Position numbers and translations under genes: made by a program
Assembly (NCBI RefSeq): GCF_029871245.1
Contig: NZ_SSON01000080.1
Location: 124,001-188,000 of the forward strand
Reading direction: 5' to 3'
Source of the DNA: Pseudomonas sp. BN102
GTDB taxonomy: Bacteria; Pseudomonadota; Gammaproteobacteria; Pseudomonadales; Pseudomonadaceae
Length of the DNA stretch: 64,000 nt
The notes under the pieces: model-generated
The model's database searches: none
Told to the model about the DNA's origin: nothing
What the model saw: only the letters and a program-made list of their open reading frames with translations
In this document: positions 57,371 to 64,000 of the stretch, piece after piece
Numbering within the stretch: the first letter of the stretch is position 1
How the letters are laid out: each line of letters opens with the position of its first letter

Positions 57371-59890
57371 TCAGTCGCTCAGCCCCAGTTCCTTCGCCCG
57401 CAGGATCGCCTGGGTGCGGCGTTCGACGCCCAGCTTGGCGTTGATCCGCTGGGCATGGGTCTTCACTGTGTGCAGCGAGATGAACAGGGCGTCGGCGATC
57501 TGCTGGTTGGCATAGCCCTGGGCAATCAGCTTGAGCACCTCGAGCTCGCGCCGGGTAAGCAGTGCCACCGGTACGCCGCTCTCGCCGCCGGGTTCGCCCA
57601 CCCACTGCGCCATCGCCGGGTTGCGCTGGAGGAAGGCCCGCTCGATGCTGACCAGGCCCAATTGCCGGGCCATGGCCAATACGTCCAACAGCACCTGCTT
57701 GGCCTGAGTCTGCCGGTTGGCGGCGTACAGTCCTTCGACCAGGACGAAGCCGGCTTCGCAAGCCAGCAACCGGCGGCCTTCGTCAAGCGCGGTGTCCTTG
57801 ATGGCCGCGAGGCTTTTCAACGCTTCCGCCAACTCGCCGCCGGCCAGCTGGGCCTGGGCCAGCAGCAGGCGCAGCCGTACATTCAGTTCCGGAGCGCCGA
57901 ATGGCGGCAGCTGGGTGAATTCGCCAAGCTGCTTGCGCAGTACCTTTTCGACATGGGCATGGCGCCCCTGGCTCAGCCAGAGTTTCGCCTTGGTCAGCAG
58001 AACCAGCCCCTGGTAGAGCTGCCCGCTGATATGGCTGTAGTGCATCAGGCGCTCGGCGTCGTCGATGCGCGCGAACGCGCCCGCAAGATCACCGTGTAGG
58101 GCTTCCAGCTCGGCCAACCCCAGATAGCCCCAGGTCGCCGCCGGATCGGCGCACTGCTGGCACTCCTGGACACCGGACTCGAAGGCGGCCGCCGCCTCTT
58201 CGTAATTGCCGCGCTGCGCCAACAGGCTGGCGCGAAGCAACTGGGTACGCCCACGGATCGGATTGGGCTCCGCGCCCCAGGCGTCGGTCAGCTCCGCACG
58301 CAGGCGGGTGACCAGGGACTCCGCGCGCAGCAACTCGCCGCGGATCTCCAACAGCTTCACGTGCTCGAGTGCCAGGACGCATTCGATGGGCAGGCTGCCA
58401 TGTTCACGCGCTTGCTTGATGGCCTTGCGATTGAGGTCCTGCGCCAGGTCGAAGTCACCGTCGATCAGTGCCTGCTCGACTTGCAGCACGCAACACAGCA
58501 GACGCTGTCCCCAGGCCCGCTCCGGCAGCTCGTCGATGGCCTCGGCCACCAGCGGATGCGCCCGCTCGGCATCGCCATGGTGAAAAGCCAGTTTGCCCGC
58601 CAGGGCCTTCCACTGGGCGACCAGCTCGAACTGCCTGCGGGCATCGGGCTGGGGCAGGAAGCGACCGAGCGTATCGACGAAATGCTGCGCCTCTTCGAGC
58701 CTGCCGCTGAGCAGCAGGATCCAGGCGTTGACCAGCGTCAGGCGTGGTGTGGCGGCCTGCATCGACAAGGGCAGCGCGCGTCGCGCCTCCAGCAGCAGGG
58801 CAATCCCACTGCCTTGCAGGAGCCGGTCCTGGGTATAGCGCTCCATCAGGCTGGCGGCCACCTCCGGCTGCTCCGCCTTGAACGCGTACTCCAGCGCCGC
58901 GCCTATCTGCTCCTGGCTCACGCACCATTGGCAGGCCTTGCGGAACAGGGACTTGGCCATGCTGTCGGGCAATTGCCCGGCCAGCAGCGGCGCGAACGCA
59001 CGCTGGACCCGCTGGAGCTGACCCTGCTGGTCGACCGCCTCGATGAACAGGCCGCAGGCCGTCAGCTGATCGAGCAGCTGACCGCCCTCGCCTACTCCCA
59101 GCAACTGCTCGCACAGGTCGCGATCGAACTGCGGGAACCGGGCCAGGGCATAAAGCCCCAGCCGCCACTCCTCGGGCAGCTCGTCGAGCACTTCGCGTTT
59201 CAGGTACTCCAGCACCAGTGCATTGCCGGAATCGGCCGGGAGCGGCTGGCCTGGCTTGAGCCCGAGCAGCCGCAGGCAAAGCCCCGCGCACCACCCTTGC
59301 GATTGCTCCAGCAGCCCCAGGATCGCTGGCCGGGACCAGTGCTGCTCGGCCCGTTGCAACAGCCCCGCCAGCTCGCTTTCGCAGAAAGCCAGTTCGTGGC
59401 TGCCCAGCTCGAACAACTCTCCATCCAGCAGCAGGCGGGCGAGCTGCAGTTGCGGCCGACGGCGGCTGGCGATCCACCAATGCACGCGGTACGGGGAACA
59501 GAGGATGAGCTCGTTCAGCGCCTGGTCCAGTTCGGCATCGGGAAAGCGCGGGTAGTCGTCGAGCACCAGCCAGCAAGGGCGCTCGCCGCTGTCGAGGCAC
59601 TGCTTGATAGCCTCGACCTCCACTGTCGCCAGGCCAAGCGCATGCGCCAGGCGCTGTAGGAATGCCTCGGCACCGAGGCGTTGGCCACGCAAGTCGAGAT
59701 GGACGAGCTGGGTATCGGCAGGACACTGCCGCATGCACTCGCTGAGCAGCACGCTCTTGCCACTGCCGGCCGGCGCACAGAGCAGGCGCAAGCGGCAATC
59801 GGCTTCCAGCAGGGCGTCACGCAGGCGTGGACGGGGGACGTGGCGCGGCGGCAGGCGAGGCAGGTCGGGATGCACTGGCGGTTGTGCCAT
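57371..59890 (-). CDS. LuxR family ATP-dependent regulator (MalT-like, LAL)
   Basis: An 839-residue LAL-type regulator. Walker A APAGSGKS at 39-46; NB-ARC-like region to about 330; TPR-like helical repeats about 350-750; LuxR HTH at the C-terminus (LTRRELEVLKLIAQGYANQQ, ISLHTVKTHAQRINAKLGVE). ATP and an inducer drive oligomerisation in MalT. The ATG at 59890 follows the family start MAQPPVHPDLPRLPPRHVPR; the frame is open to 59968. It lies between the sulfatase and the DUF1329/DUF1302 pair, the usual place for a regulator of that pair in pseudomonads. Confidence 0.93.
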   Translation of the reverse strand: MAQPPVHPDLPRLPPRHVPRPRLRDALLEADCRLRLLCAPAGSGKSVLLSECMRQCPADTQLVHLDLRGQRLGAEAFLQRLAHALGLATVEVEAIKQCLDSGERPCWLVLDDYPRFPDAELDQALNELILCSPYRVHWWIASRRRPQLQLARLLLDGELFELGSHELAFCESELAGLLQRAEQHWSRPAILGLLEQSQGWCAGLCLRLLGLKPGQPLPADSGNALVLEYLKREVLDELPEEWRLGLYALARFPQFDRDLCEQLLGVGEGGQLLDQLTACGLFIEAVDQQGQLQRVQRAFAPLLAGQLPDSMAKSLFRKACQWCVSQEQIGAALEYAFKAEQPEVAASLMERYTQDRLLQGSGIALLLEARRALPLSMQAATPRLTLVNAWILLLSGRLEEAQHFVDTLGRFLPQPDARRQFELVAQWKALAGKLAFHHGDAERAHPLVAEAIDELPERAWGQRLLCCVLQVEQALIDGDFDLAQDLNRKAIKQAREHGSLPIECVLALEHVKLLEIRGELLRAESLVTRLRAELTDAWGAEPNPIRGRTQLLRASLLAQRGNYEEAAAAFESGVQECQQCADPAATWGYLGLAELEALHGDLAGAFARIDDAERLMHYSHISGQLYQGLVLLTKAKLWLSQGRHAHVEKVLRKQLGEFTQLPPFGAPELNVRLRLLLAQAQLAGGELAEALKSLAAIKDTALDEGRRLLACEAGFVLVEGLYAANRQTQAKQVLLDVLAMARQLGLVSIERAFLQRNPAMAQWVGEPGGESGVPVALLTRRELEVLKLIAQGYANQQIADALFISLHTVKTHAQRINAKLGVERRTQAILRAKELGLSD

Positions 59891-60509
59891 GGACACATTC
59901 GCTTCTTGTTCGATGATGTCGCCATCCTTGCAGAGCCAGATGCCATCGTGCAATTGCTCGGACCTCAATTGGAAAGTTGTTCGCGGAATGCTGGGGCGCC
60001 TAGCAGAGCTGCCCTCTCCCCCGGCCCCCGCCCTGCGCCCCGGCCTGATCGCTTCGCGCTCAGTCGCTCATCGGCACCGAAAGCGATGCTTCCGAAAAGC
60101 GTGCCTCTTCGCCCCGCAAGCGGTAGAGGGGTGACTCGAGCCAGACGCGATGAACTCATTCTGATGCCAACTCGTTGCCTTCAAGCCCGTATAGAAGGTG
60201 GGGCAGCGATTTCGCCCCTTCAGGAGACCGAGTGGAATCGTTGCGCGGGGGGACGAGCGGCATGGATGCCGCGAGAGGCGTGTAGGGCCATGGATGGCCC
60301 TTCGCGCCGGGCCCCCGGAGCGACGATGGAGGGAGGGAACCCCGGCGAAGCCGGGGCCGGATGCTGGGGCAAGTTTTTTGGTTCCTTTTCACGGGGCCGG
60401 CCATCCGGCGATTGGAAAAGGGACTCGCCTGGGAAGGCGAAACAGAAACCCGAAACCTGCTCGGCAATGAGCCAGACCATCCGACTTCAAGCCCCATCCC
60501 GATCCAGAC
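59891..60509. other. Intergenic region with structured element
   Basis: About 620 bases with no supported gene. 59990-60200 has nothing recognised. 60220-60450 holds a series of hairpins, listed separately. Plus-strand open frames here are Arg/Gly/Pro-rich shadows. Confidence 0.5.
60257..60424. repeat. Multi-hairpin intergenic element
   Basis: Four stems in order: GCGGCA-TGGA-TGCCGC (60257-60272), GGGCCA-TGGA-TGGCCC (60285-60300), CCCCGGC-GAA-GCCGGGG (60340-60356) and a wide pair GTTCCTTTTC (60381-60390) with GAAAAGGGAC (60415-60424). Two stems have the same TGGA loop. Sequences of this general look recur between genes in pseudomonads; I cannot name the element. It may be a structured RNA or a repeat. 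Confidence 0.55.
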
Positions 60510-60534
60510 AAAAAAAGCGGCCCCGAAGGGCCGC
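60510..60534 (-). terminator. Rho-independent terminator of the DUF1302-DUF1329 operon
   Basis: On the minus strand 22 bases after the DUF1329 stop: a 7-bp stem GCGGCCC/GGGCCGC (60534-60528 with 60523-60517), loop of four, followed by seven Ts (60516-60510). A textbook intrinsic terminator. Confidence 0.88.
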
Positions 60535-60556
60535 AAAACACACGGAGTATCACAAC

Positions 60557-61936
60557 TCAACGAATACCGGCCTGCCGCAGCGCCGCCGGGGTATAGGCCG
60601 AAGCCGAAGCCTTGGCGCCGAACTCGTAGCTCTGCTTTTCCTCGTTCTTCAAGCCCAGCACCGAGTAGCGGCCGGAGATCAGGTCATACAGCGCCTCGGC
60701 GGTATAGCCCGGCACCTGCTTGTGGTAGTACTGTTGGGCATGCCCTTCACCTACGCGCCAGAGTTGGCCACGACCGTCGTAATGGTCGACCTCGGCCAAC
60801 TGCCAGGTGTCCTCGTCGAAGTACATATGGCGGGTGGCATAGATGTGGCGCTCGCCGGTCTTCAGCTTGGCCACCACTTCCCAGACGCGGTGCAGCTCAT
60901 AACGGGTCAGGTCCTGGTTGATATGGCCTGCCTGAATGATGTCGCCGTACTTCAGCTTCGGATCATCCAGCCGGTAGCTGTTGTAGGGGATGTACATCTC
61001 TTTCTTGCCCACCAACTCCCAGCTGTAACGGTCCGGAGCGCCGTTGAACATGTCGTAGTTGTCCGAGGTGGCCAGACCGTCGGCGGCAGTCGCCGGACCG
61101 TCGTAGGCCACCTGGGGCGCACGGCGTACGCGGCGCTGGCCGGCGTTGTAGAGCCAGGCCAGGCGCGGCTCCTTGACCTGGTCGATGGTCTCGTGCACCA
61201 GCAACACGTTACCGGCCAGGCGCGCCGGAGCAGTCACGTTCTGGATGAAGAAGAACAGCACGTTTTCCGCCTTGCTCTTGTCCATGTCCGGCAGGTCGGC
61301 GGGATATGACACTTCGTCGGTGAACTGGACCATGCTGAACGCGCCGTTGGCCTGCGGTTGCACGCGGGTCATGTAGCGCTTGATGTTGCCGCCGCGATAG
61401 CGCGTGCTGTGGTTCCACACCACCTCGACGCCGCTCTTGGGAATCGGGAAGGCGTAGTAGCGGCTGTCGCTGAAGTCCTTCAGGCCGTTGCCGCCGTCGA
61501 CGCCTTCGGTATTCAGCGCGCTGGTCCTGGCCGCGGCGTAGATGTTGTCCGGCAGCGCCGCGGTCCGGTGGGTCGGGTAAACCGGGATCTTGTAGGTGTC
61601 GGGATAGCGCTTGAACATCGCCAGCTGGCCGGCGGACAGCTTGTCCTTGTACTGCCCGGCGTTCTGCGCGGTGATGGTGAACAGCGGTTTCTCGCTGGCG
61701 AAGGGGTCCGACAGGAAGCCCTTGGAGTCGACGGTGCCGGCATTCTGCGGCAGGCCACCGGTCCACGCGGGGATGCTGCCATCGGCATTGGCGGCCTTCT
61801 CGGCACCCATCGGGGTCAGGCTGGTGCCCAGCTTGGCGGCTTCATCAGGAGACACCTTGGCCATGACACTGGTGGCCAGCAGGGACAGCGCCAGGGCGCC
61901 GGTTTTCAGCAGGGTCGTTGTTGTTTTCATGCGCAT
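60557..61936 (-). CDS. DUF1329 periplasmic/outer-membrane protein (LolB-like fold)
   Basis: A 459-residue exported protein: signal peptide about 1-26 (TSVMA), then DUF1329 with KVSPDEAAKLGTSLTPMGAE, IPAWTGGLPQNAG, RTAALPDNIYAAARTSALNT and FNGAPDRYSWELVGKKEMYI. The family accompanies DUF1302 proteins and RND/MMPL exporters and is thought to serve hydrophobic compound traffic at the outer membrane. Two ATGs fit (61936 and 61930). It is 24 bases after the DUF1302 gene in the same operon and is followed by a clear terminator. Confidence 0.9.
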   Translation of the reverse strand: MRMKTTTTLLKTGALALSLLATSVMAKVSPDEAAKLGTSLTPMGAEKAANADGSIPAWTGGLPQNAGTVDSKGFLSDPFASEKPLFTITAQNAGQYKDKLSAGQLAMFKRYPDTYKIPVYPTHRTAALPDNIYAAARTSALNTEGVDGGNGLKDFSDSRYYAFPIPKSGVEVVWNHSTRYRGGNIKRYMTRVQPQANGAFSMVQFTDEVSYPADLPDMDKSKAENVLFFFIQNVTAPARLAGNVLLVHETIDQVKEPRLAWLYNAGQRRVRRAPQVAYDGPATAADGLATSDNYDMFNGAPDRYSWELVGKKEMYIPYNSYRLDDPKLKYGDIIQAGHINQDLTRYELHRVWEVVAKLKTGERHIYATRHMYFDEDTWQLAEVDHYDGRGQLWRVGEGHAQQYYHKQVPGYTAEALYDLISGRYSVLGLKNEEKQSYEFGAKASASAYTPAALRQAGIR

Positions 61937-61960
61937 GTCGTCCTCAGGCTTGCAGGCCGC

Positions 61961-63871
61961 TTAGAAGTTCACGCCGACGCTGAACGCGAGGAAATCGCGG
62001 TCGATCGAAGTGTTGTATTGGCCACCGAAGAAATCGGTGTAGGCGAGGCTGGCGGTGTAGGTGTTCTGGTACTCGGCATCCAGGCCCAGACTGACGGCCT
62101 TGGCGTCTTCGGTGAACAGGCCGTTCGGGCCATAGCCATCGACGTCATGGGACCAGGCCACGCTCGGCTTCAGGTTGATTCCGGCGAATACGTTGTTGTA
62201 GTCCCAGATGGCGCGCGCGCGGTAACCCCAGGCGGTGCTGGTGACGAAGCCGTCGTCTTCGCAGTACTTGCTGACGTTCTCCGCGTTCGGGTTGCCCAGG
62301 GTGCTGGCGTTCAGGGCCGAGCAGGTGCCGTTCGGCAGCGGACCGGGGCCGAACACCGGATCACGCCCGTAACGGGCCTTGCTGGTGCTTTCCAGGCCAC
62401 CGGTATGGACCACGCCGATCTCTCCCACCAGGGTCAGGCGGCTGGCGCCCATGACCTGGTCGAAGAAGTGGGTGAAGGTGGTCTGGAACTGGGTGAGTTC
62501 CTTGCGGCGATAGCCGTGGGTGTCCTGGCCAGCCCGGCCGTTGAGCACGGAGGCGTTGTCGAAGGGACGAACAGCGCCGCCCAGCACGATGTCGTTCAGA
62601 CCCGCGAACAGGATGTCGGTGGTGTTCAGCTGGACCGGTGCATTCGGCCGGTAGCTGACCTCGCCGCTCCACGCCGTACCGGTGGGCAGGGTGGTGGAGA
62701 AGCTCAGGCCGAACAGGTGGATGTCTTCCGGATACTCGACGAAGTAGCTGGAGTTGCCGGCGGTGGCGGCGGCGGCCAGGCGGGCTGCGGTGCCGGCACC
62801 GACCAGGGGGATCAGTCTGGTGGCGGTGGCGTTGATCTGGTTCTGCGCCGCAACCGAGGCACCGCTGCCGCTGAACACTGGCAGTCGGCTGTGGTAATTC
62901 AGGTAGTAGGCACCGAATTCGGTATCCAGCTCCTCGGCGAAGTAGCGCATCGCCAGGCCATACTGGCCATCGTTGTCGGCATCGCGGTCGCCGGCGCGCG
63001 GGACGACGATGCCTTCATTGAAGGGAGACGGCGTCACGCCCACGCCGGCCGGCCCGAAAATGCCGTTGATGGCGCCAATCTGGGCTGGGTTGTTGGTCAG
63101 CACCGCCAGGTTCTGGTCGCAGCCATCGGCGATCACGTCCGGCTGGGCAAAGAAGGTGCCGCAGTTGTCGACGACCGTCTGGTCCCACTCCAGCTGGTAG
63201 AAGGCTTCGGCCGAGAGGTTGTCGCTCAGGCTCTGCGACACATAGAACATGTTGACCGGGATCAGGCCTTCCTTGAGCTCGGCGCCCGGACGACGGAAGG
63301 CGGACACGTCGATCGGGTTGATCGAGTTGATGCTGTTGCCGATGAAGGTGCTTTCACCCCAGCTCACCACCTGCTTGCCCAGGCGCACGCTGCCCGGCAG
63401 GTCGGCTAGTTGATAGTTGTGGTAGACGAAGGCGTCGAGCAGCTCGGCCCCGGAAGACTGGGCGCCCTCCTTGCGATTGTGGTCGTCGATGTCCTTGAAC
63501 AGGCGGTGCTCGTCCTTCAGCTCGAAGTCGTACCAGTACTTTCCCCGGACGAACATGCCGGTATCGCCGTACTTGAGTTCGAGGTCGTGGATGCCCTTGA
63601 AGATCTTCGAGAAGGTCTCGCCCTTCTTGAAGTTCAGACGCGAGTCGTCGGAGGTCTGCGACAGGCCATCGCCACCGTTGTTCACGCCGATCAGGTCCTT
63701 GTCGGCCCCGCGCATAGACCAGCTGGCCCCCACGGACAGCGAGGAGTCGAACTGCCCCTCGATTTCACCGACGTTGAAGTTCACTGCTTCGGCCGGAGCC
63801 GCGATACAGAACGCGATGGCTATGGCCAGCGCATGAGGGCGGAAAGCGTTGAGGGCTATTTTTGTTGTCAT
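61961..63871 (-). CDS. DUF1302 outer-membrane protein
   Basis: A 636-residue exported protein: signal peptide to about 29 (AAPAEA), then VNFNVGEIEGQFDSSLSVGA, SMRGADKDLIGVNNGGDGLS and a long run of amphipathic beta strands ending in Phe (FLAFSVGVNF), which fits an outer-membrane barrel. DUF1302 proteins work with DUF1329 in uptake or export of hydrophobic substrates. First gene of the operon DUF1302-DUF1329. About 100 bases of its 5' end are almost identical to the remnant at 39795-40004. The promoter should lie in 63872-64000; none was assigned. Confidence 0.92.
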   Translation of the reverse strand: MTTKIALNAFRPHALAIAIAFCIAAPAEAVNFNVGEIEGQFDSSLSVGASWSMRGADKDLIGVNNGGDGLSQTSDDSRLNFKKGETFSKIFKGIHDLELKYGDTGMFVRGKYWYDFELKDEHRLFKDIDDHNRKEGAQSSGAELLDAFVYHNYQLADLPGSVRLGKQVVSWGESTFIGNSINSINPIDVSAFRRPGAELKEGLIPVNMFYVSQSLSDNLSAEAFYQLEWDQTVVDNCGTFFAQPDVIADGCDQNLAVLTNNPAQIGAINGIFGPAGVGVTPSPFNEGIVVPRAGDRDADNDGQYGLAMRYFAEELDTEFGAYYLNYHSRLPVFSGSGASVAAQNQINATATRLIPLVGAGTAARLAAAATAGNSSYFVEYPEDIHLFGLSFSTTLPTGTAWSGEVSYRPNAPVQLNTTDILFAGLNDIVLGGAVRPFDNASVLNGRAGQDTHGYRRKELTQFQTTFTHFFDQVMGASRLTLVGEIGVVHTGGLESTSKARYGRDPVFGPGPLPNGTCSALNASTLGNPNAENVSKYCEDDGFVTSTAWGYRARAIWDYNNVFAGINLKPSVAWSHDVDGYGPNGLFTEDAKAVSLGLDAEYQNTYTASLAYTDFFGGQYNTSIDRDFLAFSVGVNF

Positions 63872-64000
63872 TTGGCCTTTCCCAGGTGGACTACTGCTCG
63901 GTGGCCAAAGCTAATCAATCCCCTCCGCGGCGGTAACGGACGAAGTAGTGATTTTAAAAGTCATCCCTAAGAGTGACGTCGAGGGTCCCGGAGAGGGACC

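Noticed and set aside
1-64000. CRISPR array, tRNA or rRNA genes, intact prophage or integrase
   Set aside because: No regularly spaced repeats, no tRNA cloverleaf with conserved loops, and no integrase, capsid or terminase genes were seen.

Overview
The window looks like chromosome of a GC-rich gammaproteobacterium, most probably a Pseudomonas. The basis is family content and layout: a cstA-ybdD-COG0523 GTPase block, many LysR and AraC regulators, DUF1302/DUF1329 envelope pairs, a MalT-type LuxR regulator, an SdsA1-type alkyl sulfatase and a Kup transporter. The species is not determined. No tRNA, rRNA, CRISPR array or intact mobile element is visible.

Layout. 1-8.9 kb: the start of a ZntB/CorA-like transporter, a Ppx/GppA phosphatase, an SDR, a CHAD-domain protein, small stand-alone genes and an L,D-transpeptidase. 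8.9-13.2 kb: an SDR, a soluble histidine-kinase remnant, a two-gene operon for a membrane thioredoxin and a repeat-containing periplasmic protein, and a secreted protein that joins four EGKCG motifs to two EF-hands. The EGKCG motifs are the mark of HvfA-type copper-binding RiPP precursors. Just downstream of it lies a 39-codon stump of its maturase HvfB (DUF692), ended by a nonsense codon. 13.2-17.1 kb: GTPase, ybdD, cstA and a DUF2798 protein. 17.3-21.5 kb: two AhpD-like proteins, an AraC regulator, a glutaredoxin and a cytochrome P460.

19.0-25.0 kb is a graveyard. It holds an IS5-family transposase stump, a frameshifted intradiol dioxygenase, a LysR reduced to its HTH, a KfrA-like coiled-coil fragment and a frameshifted YgjP-type metallopeptidase, around an intact exported alpha/beta hydrolase. 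25.0-28.2 kb: a membrane spermidine-synthase-like protein and an exported Pcm, in one operon.

28.4-34.9 kb: two redox modules. In the first, a LysR gene lies between two promoters that share a CCGAA-N3-TTCGG dyad; one faces a Gfo/Idh dehydrogenase and the other an old yellow enzyme. In the second, LysR, SDR and SnoaL-like genes run together. 35.0-40.8 kb: a TetR-flanked acyl-CoA set (ligase, HCCA-isomerase-like protein, SDR, enoyl-CoA hydratase, thioesterase) with two matching palindromic operators and a truncated DUF1302 gene.

41.3-49.0 kb: an envelope locus around a ToxR/ToxS-like pair, with two DUF3313 lipoproteins, an OB-fold membrane protein, an SLT-type lipoprotein, a small beta-barrel and an MltF-like lytic transglycosylase. 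49.5-51.9 kb: Kup and a 43-residue membrane peptide. 51.9-63.9 kb: AraC, GMC alcohol dehydrogenase, alkyl sulfatase, a periplasmic partner, a MalT-like LuxR, DUF1329 and DUF1302. This set would suit release and oxidation of long-chain alcohols at the envelope; that role is inferred.
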